Source: Corynebacterium alimapuense (GTDB lineage Bacteria; Actinomycetota; Actinomycetes; Mycobacteriales; Mycobacteriaceae). Taken from it: 64,000 bases of DNA. Location of the stretch: positions 124,001-188,000 of the forward strand of contig NZ_PTJO01000003.1 in NCBI RefSeq assembly GCF_003716585.1, given 5' to 3'. Positions 9,723-20,294 of the stretch are shown here, piece after piece. Under the pieces are notes generated by a model, which had not been told where the DNA came from, made no database searches, and saw nothing but the letters and a program-made list of their open reading frames with translations. Numbering within the stretch: the first letter of the stretch is position 1; the number at the start of each line of letters is the position of its first letter. Made by a program: the position numbers and the translations under genes.

Positions 9723-11822
9723 GTGACTTTGTCGCCCGAACTGCAGGCACTGACCGAGCGTCGCTACCCCACCGACTGGAGCGATGTTGATACCCGCGCA
9801 GTGGATACTGTCCGTGTCCTAGCTGCCGATGCAGTCCAAAAGTGCGGTTCCGGGCATCCGGGCACCGCTATGTCGCTGGCACCGTTGGCCTACACCCTCT
9901 ATCAGCGGATCATCAACCATGATCCCACTGACACCAACTGGGTTGGCCGCGACCGCTTCGTGCTCTCCTGTGGGCACAGCTCCCTGACCCAGTACATCCA
10001 GCTCTACTTGGGTGGATTCGGCCTCGAGCTCGAAGACCTGCAGGCGCTGCGCACCTGGGGCGCGTTGACCCCAGGGCACCCGGAGGTCGGGCACACCAAT
10101 GGTGTGGAAATCACCACCGGTCCACTGGGCCAGGGTCTGGCCTCAGCCGTAGGTATGGCTATGGCTGCCCGCCGCGAGCGTGGCCTCTTCGATCCGGAGA
10201 CCCCGGCTGGCGAGTCCCCCTTCGATCACTTCGTCTACGTCATCGCTTCTGACGGTGATCTACAAGAGGGCGTGACTGCAGAAGCGTCTTCCATCGCTGG
10301 CACCCAGCAGTTGGGCAACCTCATCGTGTTCTGGGATGACAACCGCATCTCCATCGAAGATGACACCCAGATTGCGTTCACCGAAGACGTTTCGGCCCGC
10401 TACCGCGCCTACGGCTGGCAGACCATCGAGATCGATGGTGGTGAAGACGTCGCAGCTATCGAAGCTGCTGTTGTCGCCGCCAAGGCCGATACCTCCCGCC
10501 CGACCTTCATCCGCGTACGCACCGTTATCGCCTACCCGGCCCCCAACGCCCAGAACACCGGCGCTTCTCACGGTTCTGCCCTCGGCGCAGAAGAGGTCGC
10601 AGCCACCAAGGAGGTCTTAGGCTTCGATCCTGAGCAGAGCTTCCAGGTTGATGATGAGGTGCTGGCACATACTCGTAGCTTGTGTGAGCGTGGCGCAGCC
10701 AAGCACGCCACCTGGCAGGAATCCTTCGACGCCTGGGCGGCCAATAACCCCGAGCGCAAGCAGTTGCTCGATCGCCTCGTGGCGCGCGAGCTGCCCGCTG
10801 GTTTCGCCGACGATCTGCCTTCCTGGGATGCCGATGAGAAGGGGGTCGCTACCCGTAAGGCTTCAGAGGCGGCTCTCCAGGCACTCGGCGCCACTATGCC
10901 GGAACTATGGGGCGGATCAGCCGACTTGGCTGGCTCCAACAACACCGTTATCAAGGGTTCACCGTCTTTCGGCCCCAATGAGATTTCTACTGATACCTGG
11001 TCTGCTGAGCCCTACGGCCGTAACCTTCACTTCGGTATCCGTGAGCATGCCATGGGTTCAATCCTCAACGGCATTGCGCTCCACGGCCCGACCCGCGCTT
11101 ATGGCGGCACCTTCCTGATCTTCTCTGACTACATGCGCCCGGCCGTCCGTCTCGGCGCATTGATGAAGTCTGATGTCTACTACGTGTGGACTCACGATTC
11201 CATCGGGCTGGGCGAAGATGGCCCGACCCACCAGCCGGTAGAGACCCTCGCTGCGCTGCGCACCATTCCGGGCTTGTCCATCCTGCGCCCGGCCGATGCC
11301 AACGAGACTGTTCAGGCATGGGCTGCAGCGCTCGAATACCGCGAGTCTCCCAAGGGATTGGCCCTGACTCGCCAGAATATTCCGGTGCTCGAAGGAACCA
11401 AGGAAAAGGCTGCTGAGGGTGTTCGCCGTGGCGCCTATGTCCTCGTCGAATCATCCAAGGCCACCCCAGAGGTCATCCTCATGGGCACCGGCTCTGAGGT
11501 TCAGCTCGCCGTTGCCGCTGCCAAGACCCTAGAAAACGAGGGCATTGCCACTCGCGTGGTCTCCGTTCCTTGTATGGAGTGGTTCGCTGAGCAGGACGCA
11601 GACTACATCGAGTCGGTTCTACCCACCGCCGTGGGTGCTCGCGTCTCCGTCGAGGCCGGCATCGCTATGCCGTGGCACCGCTGGACTGGCACTCAAGGCC
11701 GCAACGTCTCCTTGGAGCACTTCGGTGCCTCCGCTCCTTATCAGAAGCTGTTCGAGGAATTCGGCATCACCGCCGAAGCCGTTGTCGCCGCCGCCCACGA
11801 CAGCATCGCCGCCGCCCGCTAA
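9723..11822 (+). CDS. tkt: Transketolase
   Basis: A 699-residue thiamine-diphosphate enzyme moving two-carbon units between sugar phosphates in the non-oxidative pentose-phosphate pathway. Seen in order: the SGHPGTAMS substrate motif (~residue 42), the thiamine-binding block SDGDLQEGVTAEA (~170) with IFWDDNRISIED nearby, the pyrimidine domain with FGIREHAMG (~440), and the Sugar-P segment near SIGLGEDGPTHQPVE (~490). The start is GTG at 9723 after AAGGA. It is the first gene of tkt-tal-zwf-opcA-pgl, all on the plus strand with short gaps, so the oxidative and non-oxidative branches are expressed together. Confidence 0.97.
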   Translation: MTLSPELQALTERRYPTDWSDVDTRAVDTVRVLAADAVQKCGSGHPGTAMSLAPLAYTLYQRIINHDPTDTNWVGRDRFVLSCGHSSLTQYIQLYLGGFGLELEDLQALRTWGALTPGHPEVGHTNGVEITTGPLGQGLASAVGMAMAARRERGLFDPETPAGESPFDHFVYVIASDGDLQEGVTAEASSIAGTQQLGNLIVFWDDNRISIEDDTQIAFTEDVSARYRAYGWQTIEIDGGEDVAAIEAAVVAAKADTSRPTFIRVRTVIAYPAPNAQNTGASHGSALGAEEVAATKEVLGFDPEQSFQVDDEVLAHTRSLCERGAAKHATWQESFDAWAANNPERKQLLDRLVARELPAGFADDLPSWDADEKGVATRKASEAALQALGATMPELWGGSADLAGSNNTVIKGSPSFGPNEISTDTWSAEPYGRNLHFGIREHAMGSILNGIALHGPTRAYGGTFLIFSDYMRPAVRLGALMKSDVYYVWTHDSIGLGEDGPTHQPVETLAALRTIPGLSILRPADANETVQAWAAALEYRESPKGLALTRQNIPVLEGTKEKAAEGVRRGAYVLVESSKATPEVILMGTGSEVQLAVAAAKTLENEGIATRVVSVPCMEWFAEQDADYIESVLPTAVGARVSVEAGIAMPWHRWTGTQGRNVSLEHFGASAPYQKLFEEFGITAEAVVAAAHDSIAAAR

Positions 11823-11871
11823 GTCGGACGCCTATGCTTTCCGATAGCAACCACCGCAAAGGACTCACTTC

Positions 11872-12951
11872 ATGACCCATATTGACGAGCTCGCCGCGCT
11901 CGGCACCTCTACTTGGCTCGATGACCTCTCCCGGGACCGGATTACCTCCGGCAACCTGCAGGAAGTCATCAACACCAAGTCCATCGTCGGCGTGACCACC
12001 AACCCCTCGATTTTCGCCTCCGCGATGAGCAAGGGCACTGCCTACGATAAGCAGATCAGCCAACTCAAAGATCAAGGCGCCAGCGTTGACGAGGCAGTGT
12101 ATGCCATGTCCGTTGACGATGTTCGCGATGCCTGCGACATCTTCACCGAGATTTACCATTCTTCCCATGGCCAGGATGGCCGTGTCTCCATCGAGGTAGA
12201 TCCGCGCATCTCCGCTGACCGTGCGGCCACCATCGCCCAAGCTCGCCAGCTGTGGGCCACCGTCGACCGACCCAACGTCATGATCAAGATCCCGGCCACC
12301 GTCGAGTCGATCCCCGCGATCACCGATGCATTGGCCGAAGGCATCTCCGTCAATGTGACGTTGATTTTCTCTGTGTCCCGCTACCGTGAGGTGCTGGTTG
12401 CCTACCGCGAAGGCATCCAGCAGGCCGCCGCAAACGGCCACGACGTCAGCAACATCTTCTCTGTGGCTTCCTTCTTCGTCTCCCGTCTCGACACCGAGAT
12501 CGACCGTCGACTCGATGAGATCGGCACCGATGAGGCATTGGCGCTCAAGGGCAAGGCTGGGGTGGCTAACGCTCACCGCGCCTACGCTCTGTTTAAGCAG
12601 TTCGGCTCAGCCGAACTTCCGGAAGGCGCTAATCTCCAGCGTCCGCTGTGGGCCTCGACTGGGGTCAAAAACCCCGACTACCCCGCTACCCTCTATGTCT
12701 CTGAGCTAGCTGGCCCCGATACCGTCAACACCATGCCGGAGTCGACCATCGACGCCGTCCTCTCCGAGGGCGGTCTGCACGGAGATACCCTCTCCGACGT
12801 CGAAGCTGCCGCCGAGGCAGTCTTTGCAGGACTCGCTAGCGTCGGCATCGACATCGAAGAAGTTTTCAGTGTGTTGGAGCAGGAGGGCGTCGATAAGTTC
12901 GTGGCCTCTTGGACCGAGCTGCTTGACTCGATGGAAACTCAGCTCAGCTAG
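11872..12951 (+). CDS. tal: Transaldolase
   Basis: A 359-residue transaldolase that transfers dihydroxyacetone units between sedoheptulose-7-phosphate and glyceraldehyde-3-phosphate. The N-terminus [13 protein letters not shown] and [13 protein letters not shown] are family signatures. The Schiff-base lysine sits in NVMIKIPAT. The length matches the long actinobacterial form. The ATG follows GGACTCACTTC 49 bases after tkt. Its stop is 43 bases before zwf, consistent with one transcript. Confidence 0.97.
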   Translation: MTHIDELAALGTSTWLDDLSRDRITSGNLQEVINTKSIVGVTTNPSIFASAMSKGTAYDKQISQLKDQGASVDEAVYAMSVDDVRDACDIFTEIYHSSHGQDGRVSIEVDPRISADRAATIAQARQLWATVDRPNVMIKIPATVESIPAITDALAEGISVNVTLIFSVSRYREVLVAYREGIQQAAANGHDVSNIFSVASFFVSRLDTEIDRRLDEIGTDEALALKGKAGVANAHRAYALFKQFGSAELPEGANLQRPLWASTGVKNPDYPATLYVSELAGPDTVNTMPESTIDAVLSEGGLHGDTLSDVEAAAEAVFAGLASVGIDIEEVFSVLEQEGVDKFVASWTELLDSMETQLS

Positions 12952-12994
12952 CCTGACACTGCCTGTCTAGGCTTTCTCGAAAGGACCTGCCCAT

Positions 12995-14533
12995 ATGCCA
13001 TCGACTTCCTCCACCGAGTGGGTAAACCCATTAAGGGATAGCCACGATAAACGGCTCCCACAGATCGCCGGGCCCTCCGGCATGGTGATCTTCGGAGTCA
13101 CTGGGGATCTAGCCCGCAAGAAACTGCTCCCTGCCATTTATGATTTGGCCAATCGCGGTTTGTTGCCGGCTGGTTTTACCCTGGTTGGTTTCGGACGCAG
13201 GTCCTGGTCCAAGTGTGATTTCGAGGACTATGTGCGCACAGCCGTGGAGGCGGGTGCGCGCACGAAGTTCCGCGAGAATGTCTGGGAGCGGCTGGCCGAA
13301 GGCATGCATTTTGTCGAAGGTGCCTTTGACGACGATGCTTTCGACCGGCTCGCAGCAACTCTCAAGGAGATGGATTCCACCAGAGGTACCGCCGGAAACT
13401 GGGCGCTATACCTCTCGGTCCCGCCCGACTATTTCTCCCAGGTCTGTCACCAATTGCAGCGCTCCGGGATGGCCGAGGCCAGCCCTCGATCTTGGCGCCG
13501 AGTGATCATCGAAAAGCCCTTTGGTAGCGACCACGCCACTGCTCGTGAACTCAACCAAGTAGTCAACTCTGTCTTTCCCGAGGAGTCGGTGTTCCGCATC
13601 GACCACTACCTGGGCAAAGAAACTGTCCAGAATATCCTGGCGCTGCGTTTTGCCAACCAGCTTTTTGATCCACTGTGGAATAGCCATTACGTCGACCACG
13701 TCCAGATCACCATGGCCGAGGACTTCGGACTGGGGGGCCGGGCTGGCTACTACGACGGCATTGGCGCTGCGCGCGACGTCATCCAAAACCACCTCATCCA
13801 GCTGCTAGCACTAGTAGCAATGGAAGAACCTGCCGCTTTCGACCCCACCGAGCTGCAGGCGGAAAAGATCAAGGTCCTACGCGCGACCTCGCCGGTCCAT
13901 CCACTGAACAAAACCACCGCTCGGGGACAATATGCCGCAGGTTGGCAGGGATCCGAGCAGGTCAAGGGACTGCGTGAGGAAGAAGGATTCGATCCTGAGT
14001 CCACCACCGAGACCTATGCCGCTTGCACCCTGCAGGTCAATACCAGGCGTTGGGCAGGTGTGCCTTTCTATCTGCGCACCGGTAAACGCTTGGGCCGACG
14101 GGTCACTGAGATCGCGATCGTGTTCAAGCAAGCTCCTCATCAACCTTTCGCTGAGCGACAAATCACTTCGCTAGGCAACAATGCCGTGGTCATCCGCGTT
14201 CAGCCAGATGAAGGCGTCCTCATGCGCTTCGGCTCCAAGGTTCCGGGATCAACGATGGAAGTCCGCGATGTGAACATGGACTTCTCCTACGCCGAGGCCT
14301 TCACCGAGGAATCCCCCGAGGCCTATGAGCGGCTGATCCTGGATGCTTTGCTCGATGAGTCCAGCCTCTTTCCCACCAATGAAGAAGTTGAGCTGTCCTG
14401 GAAAATCCTGGATCCGATCCTAGAATATTGGGCGGTCCAAGGTCAGCCCGAGGAATACTCCTCCGGCACGTGGGGGCCAGATGGCGCCGACCGGATGCTC
14501 ACCCGTAGCGGCCGCACTTGGCGTCGACCCTAA
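12995..14533 (+). CDS. zwf: Glucose-6-phosphate 1-dehydrogenase
   Basis: A 512-residue NADP-dependent enzyme that opens the oxidative pentose-phosphate pathway. The dinucleotide fold begins with [16 protein letters not shown] (~residue 31), and the active-site signature [13 protein letters not shown] is near residue 200. The C-terminal domain includes the substrate-facing YLRTGKRL stretch. ATG 12995 is preceded by GAAAGGAC. OpcA, encoded next, is the known partner that modulates the oligomeric state and activity of this enzyme in corynebacteria. The next gene begins 46 bases after this stop. Confidence 0.97.
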   Translation: MPSTSSTEWVNPLRDSHDKRLPQIAGPSGMVIFGVTGDLARKKLLPAIYDLANRGLLPAGFTLVGFGRRSWSKCDFEDYVRTAVEAGARTKFRENVWERLAEGMHFVEGAFDDDAFDRLAATLKEMDSTRGTAGNWALYLSVPPDYFSQVCHQLQRSGMAEASPRSWRRVIIEKPFGSDHATARELNQVVNSVFPEESVFRIDHYLGKETVQNILALRFANQLFDPLWNSHYVDHVQITMAEDFGLGGRAGYYDGIGAARDVIQNHLIQLLALVAMEEPAAFDPTELQAEKIKVLRATSPVHPLNKTTARGQYAAGWQGSEQVKGLREEEGFDPESTTETYAACTLQVNTRRWAGVPFYLRTGKRLGRRVTEIAIVFKQAPHQPFAERQITSLGNNAVVIRVQPDEGVLMRFGSKVPGSTMEVRDVNMDFSYAEAFTEESPEAYERLILDALLDESSLFPTNEEVELSWKILDPILEYWAVQGQPEEYSSGTWGPDGADRMLTRSGRTWRRP

Positions 14534-14579
14534 TCGACTCGCCCCGCATCACCTTGTTAGCCAAATCGGAAAGGCCATC

Positions 14580-15542
14580 ATGATCATCAGTCTCCCGGAT
14601 ACCACCACCAGGAAGATCGCCGCGAGTCTGTTGGATGCGCGCGAGAATAACTCGCAGACCACCGGTCGCGTTCTTACTCTCATTGTCGTTGCTGCCTTCG
14701 ATGACGACGTCGATCACATCATCTCCGTCACCAGAGATGCCTCCCATGAGCATCCCGCCCGCGTCATCGTTTTGCTGACTGGGCCCGCAGATGAGGAGTC
14801 CCATCTAGACGCAGAGGTTCGGGTCGGTGGCCATTCCGGGGCTTCCGAGATGGTCATCATGCGCATCACCGGTGAGATGACCGGCCATTTAGAATCGGTA
14901 GTCACTCCTTTGTTGCTACCAGACACCCCGGTCGTTGCTTGGTGGCCCACTACGGCACCGAAGGAACCGTCCAAGCACCCGTTGGGAAAACTGGCTCAGC
15001 GCAGGATTACTAATGCTGAACATTGCACTGCCAGCGAGGCTGGCTGCACCAGCGCAGAGGTTTTGGAGCGGCTACGTGCGGCTTATGCCCCTGGGGACTC
15101 GGACATGATCTGGTCGATGATCACCGGTTGGCGGGGCATCGTCGCTTCTTCTCTGGATCAGCATCCCCATGACGAGATTGAGTCGGTAACCATTACCGGA
15201 CCTGCCAATACTCCCTCGGTAGACATCGCCGCGGGTTGGTTAGCCGACTGCCTCGGGATCAGGATTAATCGTGAGATATGTCAACCAGCCGAAGACGTCC
15301 GGCTGTTTCCGATCCGTTCTTTGAGCCTGAACCGGGCTTCTGGTCCAGTGACCATCGATGTGCTCGATCACCGCACGGTTCGGGTGGAGGTCACTGGCCG
15401 TCCGGAATCTTTGGTCGCCATGAGCGTGCGTATCGACGCCGATTGTCTTGCGGAAGAACTGCGCCATCTAGATCCCGATCTGACCTACGCCCATGCTTTA
15501 CGTGGGCTAAACCGCGTAGATACCATCGAGGAAAAGGCTTAA
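14580..15542 (+). CDS. opcA: Glucose-6-phosphate dehydrogenase assembly protein OpcA
   Basis: About 320 residues, the companion protein of Zwf, needed for full glucose-6-phosphate dehydrogenase activity in actinobacteria and cyanobacteria. The family stretch PDTPVVAWWPTTAP lies in the middle, with LAQRRITNAE following. ATG 14580 (MIISLPDTTTRK) is chosen because GGAAAGG precedes it; an in-frame start at 14481 would overlap zwf by 53 bases and has no such site. No catalytic motif is expected. Its stop is 3 bases before pgl. Confidence 0.95.
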   Translation: MIISLPDTTTRKIAASLLDARENNSQTTGRVLTLIVVAAFDDDVDHIISVTRDASHEHPARVIVLLTGPADEESHLDAEVRVGGHSGASEMVIMRITGEMTGHLESVVTPLLLPDTPVVAWWPTTAPKEPSKHPLGKLAQRRITNAEHCTASEAGCTSAEVLERLRAAYAPGDSDMIWSMITGWRGIVASSLDQHPHDEIESVTITGPANTPSVDIAAGWLADCLGIRINREICQPAEDVRLFPIRSLSLNRASGPVTIDVLDHRTVRVEVTGRPESLVAMSVRIDADCLAEELRHLDPDLTYAHALRGLNRVDTIEEKA

Positions 15543-15545
15543 AAC

Positions 15546-16280
15546 ATGCTCGTCATCAATCGAAGCAGCACTGTAGAAACACTCGTTGATCAGGCAGCAG
15601 CGGATCTTATGCAGCTGCTTGGCCAGCTTCAAATGCCTGGTGGTGGGCGCCACCGCGATGGTGTTGCTCGGATCGTACTGACAGGTGGAGGCGCCGGGAT
15701 TGGTTTGCTAGAAAAGATCCGAGAGCTCGACGAAGGCCAGATCGATTGGTCACGAGTACACGTGTTCTTCGGCGACGAACGCAATGTTGCCCTCAGTGAC
15801 CCAGAATCCAATGAACGCCAAGCACGGGTAGCACTGCTCGACCACGTAGATCTGCCACCAGAGCATATCCACGGCTATGGATTAACCGGCGAAGATATGA
15901 CTGCGCCCGCCGCCGAGTACTCGAGCATTCTCCAGGACATCGCCCCTGAGGGCTTCGACCTGCATCTATTAGGCATGGGCGGTGAGGGCCATATCAATTC
16001 CCTATTTCCCCATACCTCAGCTGTGGCAGAATCCGAGCAGCTGGTGGTTGTGGTCACTGACTCTCCGAAGCCTCCGGCACAGCGAGTTACTTTGACGCTG
16101 CCCGCGGTAGCTAGTGCCCAGCGGGTTTGGCTATTGGTCTCCGGTGCCAACAAAGCCGAGGCTGCCGCGCAAGTCGTAGCCGGAGCAGATCCGGCGGATT
16201 GGCCAGCTGCTGGTGCACTACAGGCACCCGAGACAGTCCTCTACCTCAGCCAAGACGCTGCTGGGGAACTCCCCGCTTAA
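15546..16280 (+). CDS. pgl: 6-phosphogluconolactonase
   Basis: A 244-residue enzyme of the NagB/SugarP-isomerase fold that hydrolyses 6-phosphogluconolactone, the product of Zwf. Seen: the VLTGGGAGIGLL phosphate-binding region (~residue 40), VHVFFGDERNV (~75), and LLGMGGEGHINSLFP (~142) with the glycine-rich catalytic loop. Called devB in some corynebacterial annotations. It ends the pentose-phosphate operon; a strong hairpin lies just downstream, shared with the convergent secG. Confidence 0.95.
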   Translation: MLVINRSSTVETLVDQAAADLMQLLGQLQMPGGGRHRDGVARIVLTGGGAGIGLLEKIRELDEGQIDWSRVHVFFGDERNVALSDPESNERQARVALLDHVDLPPEHIHGYGLTGEDMTAPAAEYSSILQDIAPEGFDLHLLGMGGEGHINSLFPHTSAVAESEQLVVVVTDSPKPPAQRVTLTLPAVASAQRVWLLVSGANKAEAAAQVVAGADPADWPAAGALQAPETVLYLSQDAAGELPA

Positions 16281-16301
16281 GTAGAAATAGCCAGAGAAAA
16301 A

Positions 16302-16336
16302 GAGACCGCGTACTCCCTATCCGGGAGCGCGGTCTC
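16302..16336 (-). terminator. Intrinsic terminator between pgl and secG
   Basis: Stem GAGACCGCG / CGCGGTCTC of nine pairs, with an inner CTCC/GGAG pairing. On the minus strand it is followed by TTTTT, so it is a classical rho-independent terminator for secG. The hairpin can also stop the convergent pgl transcript, although there is no T-run on that side. Confidence 0.85.
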
Positions 16337-16366
16337 GAGTCTTGCCGTGCCTGAGCTTCAGCGAGA

Positions 16367-16603
16367 TTAGGCGCCGAAGGCCTGCAGCAAATTAAGTGCA
16401 ATGATGCAGGTGATCCAGATGATGCCCATCACAACGGTGTAGCGGTCAAGGTTTTTCTCCACCACAGTGGAACCTGAAAGGTTGGACTGGACGCCACCAC
16501 CAAAGAGACTGGATAGGCCGCCACCCTTGCCCTTATGCAGGAGCACGAACACCGTCATCAAAACTGAGGTGATCACGAGGATGATCTGAAGAGCGAGAGT
16601 CAT
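16367..16603 (-). CDS. secG: Preprotein translocase subunit SecG
   Basis: A 78-residue membrane protein, part of the SecYEG translocon. Two hydrophobic helices (residues ~3-18 and ~55-75) flank the short loop HKGKGGGLSSLFGGG, a SecG hallmark. It sits downstream of ppc on the same strand with an 89-base gap, which may hold its own promoter. It ends at a strong terminator. Confidence 0.94.
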   Translation of the reverse strand: MTLALQIILVITSVLMTVFVLLHKGKGGGLSSLFGGGVQSNLSGSTVVEKNLDRYTVVMGIIWITCIIALNLLQAFGA

Positions 16604-16692
16604 GGGGCGCGGAATCCTTATACGTCGACAGAGTGAAACTCCGGTTCAGTGTACACCACCTACCCGGTAGCAGGCAGGCGGTGTCCTAGCCG

Positions 16693-19458
16693 CTATCCGG
16701 AGTTGCGAAGTGCTGTGGCCAGTCCATTCATCGTCAGCTGAATGCCTCGGGACACGGCATCCCGATGGTCCCCAGCACGGTGGCGTCGCAGCATCTCCAG
16801 CTGGATGATATTCAATGGAAGCAGGTACGGGAAGCGTCGACGAACCGAACGAGCCAACATCGGGTTATCGGCGAGTAAGTCACCGCTGCCAGTGACTTCA
16901 GCAAACATCCGCTTGGTCAGCTCGAACTCATCAACGATGACCCCGTGGATACGGTCAGCGATCTCGCGATCATCCATCAGCCGTGCATAAAGGCCGGAAA
17001 TCTGCATGCCAGCCTTGCTCACCACCTGGGCCATGTTCGAGAGCACCGAAGCGAAAAATGGCCAGGTCTCGTAGAGATGGCGCAGCTCTGCCCGACGTTC
17101 ATCAGCCTGCTCGCCCTCTCCGATCCACTCTTCCAAGGCCGTACCGACCCCGAACCATCCTGGAAGCAGGACACGGGACTGCGACCAGGCCAACACCCAG
17201 GGAATCGCGCGCAAGTCTTCAACACCAGAGGTTTGTTTACGCGAGGACGGTCGCGAACCAATATTGAGGGAACCGATCTCATGCAAAGGCGTGGACTGAA
17301 CGAAGTAAGGAATAAATCCCGGATCTTCATGGACCAATGCGGAGTACTTTTCCCGGCTGATCCGAGCCAGCTCCGTCATGATTTCGACGGCGCGCTCCCG
17401 GTCCGGAACATCGTCGACGTTGAGCAAGCTGGCTTCAAGCGTTGAAGAAACCAAGGCCTCGAGGTTGCGTCGAGCCGCACGCGGAGCACCATATTTGGCG
17501 GAGATGATCTCTCCTTGTTCGGTCACACGGACCGAACCATCGACGGCGCCTTGGGGCTGAGCCAGAATTGCCTCATAGGAGGGTCCACCTCCTCGACCAA
17601 CGGTGCCTCCGCGGCCGTGGAATAGCCGCAGTCTTACGCTCTCTGCCCTACCGGCTTCGACGATCTGGGTCTCAGCATCGTAGAGAGCCCAGTTCGCAGC
17701 GAAGTATCCGCCGTCCTTGTTCGAGTCTGAATATCCAAGCATGACCTCTTGAATATCTCCCAGCTGGGTGAGATAGGAACGATAGAGTGGCAGCGACCAT
17801 AGCTCTTGCAGAATCCCAGCGCCGGCTTCCAAGTCGTCGATCGTCTCGAACAACGGGATAATGTCCACGCTGCCAGTAGGATGATCGCCGTTTGCTTGGA
17901 TGAGTCCGACTTCCTTAAGCAAGACCATCGGCTCGAGAATATCGCTGACGGACGTGGCCATCGAGATGATCTGGTGCGGAATCATTGCGGTGCCGAAGCG
18001 GGCAACACTATCGGCTGCCTGGCTGAACAAATCAAGCTCACGCAGGGTGGCCTCGCTGAAATCACGATACCCACGAGGCACCAACGGCCGCGGGGTGCGC
18101 AGCTCGTTGGCTAGCAGCTCGACCTTTTCTTGCTCTGAGAGGGTGGAATAGCTCGAATGGACCCTGGCGGTAGCCAATACCTCAGTCAGGACATTTTCGA
18201 AGCTCTCGGAGTTCTGCCGCAGATCGATCGAATAAAGGTGGAAACCGAAGCTATCGATCGCTGAGCGGATCGAGGTCAGACGGTCATCTGCGATGATCCC
18301 ATCATGAGAAGCCCGGAGTGAGGCATCAACAATCGCTAGGTCCGCGTCAAACTCCTCCGGAGTGGCATAGGGCTCGTGATTGCGGTGCCACGCACCTTCG
18401 ACGAAATCCTCGCCCAGCAAAGCTGCGGTAGTGGCGAGAATCCGGCCACGTACACCATGGATTGCTCGCCGATAGGGCTCATCAACCCGGCTGGGGACAT
18501 CATTATTACCGCGACCGGCGAGCTCAATGAGATCGACGGTTACCCCGATCATCCGGTCGGAGGAGCTTAGCTCATGCTCCAACGCGTGCAATTGGACGGA
18601 GTAGTGCTTCAACACCGTTTGTGCTGCACGGCGAGCAGCGTAGTCAAGGGTTCCGGCGGTAACAAAAGGATTGCCATCGTGGTCTCCGCCAATCCAGGAA
18701 CCGGGTCGAACAATCGCCCGAGGCTGGTCTTGAGCGCCAAACTCCGACTCTAGGCGATCATGCACCACTCGGTTGAGGGTCGGGATCTCTGCAAGCAGAG
18801 AGAGCGAATAGTAACGCAAGCCCACCTCAATCTCGTCTTCAATGCGCGGACGAGCCACTCGAATCAGTGCGGTCTGCCAGAGAATGGTTATCCGGCGGAC
18901 GATATTTTGTTCGATCTTGGCTAGTCGAGCCTCGGTGCGTGCATTGGGTTCGGCATCCAGGATCTGGTGGCGATCTCGCATCAGATCAGTGATGTGCTTT
19001 TGAGCATCGAAGACAGTTCGTCGACGAGTTTCAGTGGGGTGTGCTGTGAGAACTGGAGCTACAAGTGCACCCTTGAGTGAATGTTCAATCTGGGTGGCCG
19101 AAACTCCGGCTTCCGAGAGCTTGGACCAGGTTGCTTCCAGCGTGGAGTCTTGAGGGGCTCCGCCTTCGTCGAGGATGCGTTCTCGGTTGGCCTCATCGTG
19201 AATGTCCTCTGCCAGATTAGCCATGAGTGCAAAGTGGCTGAAGGCTCGGATAACTGGGGTGGCCTTGGCCGGCTCGATGTCCCGGAAGAGATCTACCAGC
19301 ACCTCGAGGTCCGCATTGCCGCGGGTGACCTCGAAGGCCAGCTGTCGGGCATGTTCAACAAGCTCGAAGACCTCTTCGCCTTCTTGCTCCGCGACCACCC
19401 GGCCGAGGATCCTACCGAGATAGCGGATGTCTTCTTGCAGATGATCGGGAGTAGTCAT
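16693..19458 (-). CDS. ppc: Phosphoenolpyruvate carboxylase
   Basis: A 921-residue anaplerotic enzyme that makes oxaloacetate from phosphoenolpyruvate and bicarbonate. The catalytic histidine lies in VLTAHPTETRRRTV (~residue 140). The second signature is VMLGYSDSNKDGGY (~590), and the glycine loop FHGRGGTVGRGGGPSY (~640) binds substrate. The C-terminus ends ALRNSG, close to the invariant NTG of the family. It follows tpiA by 6 bases, so gap-pgk-tpiA-ppc form one cluster, as known in corynebacteria. Confidence 0.97.
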   Translation of the reverse strand: MTTPDHLQEDIRYLGRILGRVVAEQEGEEVFELVEHARQLAFEVTRGNADLEVLVDLFRDIEPAKATPVIRAFSHFALMANLAEDIHDEANRERILDEGGAPQDSTLEATWSKLSEAGVSATQIEHSLKGALVAPVLTAHPTETRRRTVFDAQKHITDLMRDRHQILDAEPNARTEARLAKIEQNIVRRITILWQTALIRVARPRIEDEIEVGLRYYSLSLLAEIPTLNRVVHDRLESEFGAQDQPRAIVRPGSWIGGDHDGNPFVTAGTLDYAARRAAQTVLKHYSVQLHALEHELSSSDRMIGVTVDLIELAGRGNNDVPSRVDEPYRRAIHGVRGRILATTAALLGEDFVEGAWHRNHEPYATPEEFDADLAIVDASLRASHDGIIADDRLTSIRSAIDSFGFHLYSIDLRQNSESFENVLTEVLATARVHSSYSTLSEQEKVELLANELRTPRPLVPRGYRDFSEATLRELDLFSQAADSVARFGTAMIPHQIISMATSVSDILEPMVLLKEVGLIQANGDHPTGSVDIIPLFETIDDLEAGAGILQELWSLPLYRSYLTQLGDIQEVMLGYSDSNKDGGYFAANWALYDAETQIVEAGRAESVRLRLFHGRGGTVGRGGGPSYEAILAQPQGAVDGSVRVTEQGEIISAKYGAPRAARRNLEALVSSTLEASLLNVDDVPDRERAVEIMTELARISREKYSALVHEDPGFIPYFVQSTPLHEIGSLNIGSRPSSRKQTSGVEDLRAIPWVLAWSQSRVLLPGWFGVGTALEEWIGEGEQADERRAELRHLYETWPFFASVLSNMAQVVSKAGMQISGLYARLMDDREIADRIHGVIVDEFELTKRMFAEVTGSGDLLADNPMLARSVRRRFPYLLPLNIIQLEMLRRHRAGDHRDAVSRGIQLTMNGLATALRNSG

Positions 19459-19464
19459 AGTGGT

Positions 19465-20247
19465 TTAGACCACCGCAGAGGCAGCGTTGGCTGCGAGCTT
19501 GGCGAAGGCTTCTCCGTCGAGGGAAGCACCACCAACCAAACCGCCGTCGACGTCTGGCTGTCCGATGAGCTCGGCGACCGAGTCATCCTTGACAGAACCG
19601 CCGTAGAGAATACGGAGACCATCGGCGACCTCATCGCCTGCGAGCTCACGGAGCAGGACGCGGATAGCGGCGCATACTTCTTGGGCATCGGCAGCGGAGG
19701 CAACCTTGCCGGTACCGATGGCCCACACCGGCTCATAGGCAATAACGGTGCGGGAAAGCTGCTCGGGGTCGAGGCCAGCCAAGGAATTACGGGTCTGCTC
19801 GGTGACATAGTCAACGTGGGTGCCAGCTTCGCGGATCTCCAATGGCTCACCCACGCAGACGATCGGGCTCATGCCCTCGGCGAGAACGGCAGCGGCCTTG
19901 GCTGCGACTACTGCATCGGTCTCATTGTGGTACTGGCGACGCTCAGAGTGGCCGACGACTACCCACGTGCAACCTAGCTTCGCGAGCATCTGAGCAGAGA
20001 TCTCGCCGGTGTAGGCACCTGAGGCGTGCTCGGAAACATCCTGAGCGCCGTAGGAGATCTTCATCTTGTCGCTCACAGTGAGAGCTTGGACGGAGCGAAT
20101 ATCGGTGAACGGGACGGTGACGGCTACGTCGACCTTCTCGTAGCAATCCTTCGGCAGGGCGAAGTCCAGCTTCTGGACGGTCGCGATCGCCTGGTGGTGG
20201 TCGAGGTTCATCTTCCAGTTACCTGCGATAAGCGGGGTACGTGCCAT
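19465..20247 (-). CDS. tpiA: Triosephosphate isomerase
   Basis: A 260-residue TIM barrel converting dihydroxyacetone phosphate and glyceraldehyde-3-phosphate. Catalytic residues are in view: the lysine in GNWKMN (~residue 12), the histidine in [10 protein letters not shown] (~100) and the glutamate in [14 protein letters not shown] (~173), where the flexible loop follows. The stop is 6 bases before ppc, and the gene lies 47 bases after pgk. Confidence 0.97.
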   Translation of the reverse strand: MARTPLIAGNWKMNLDHHQAIATVQKLDFALPKDCYEKVDVAVTVPFTDIRSVQALTVSDKMKISYGAQDVSEHASGAYTGEISAQMLAKLGCTWVVVGHSERRQYHNETDAVVAAKAAAVLAEGMSPIVCVGEPLEIREAGTHVDYVTEQTRNSLAGLDPEQLSRTVIAYEPVWAIGTGKVASAADAQEVCAAIRVLLRELAGDEVADGLRILYGGSVKDDSVAELIGQPDVDGGLVGGASLDGEAFAKLAANAASAVV

Positions 20248-20294
20248 GAGAAATACTTCCTTGTTTGGTAGAGGTCAAGCGGGGTGGTTGAGAC

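Noticed and set aside
19081-19977. Long plus-strand open frame of 298 codons opposite ppc and tpiA
   Set aside because: It is antisense to two well-supported enzymes, has no motif and no ribosome site, and is explained by codon bias in GC-rich DNA. The same holds for long frames opposite gap (21829-22725) and carB (47377-48285).
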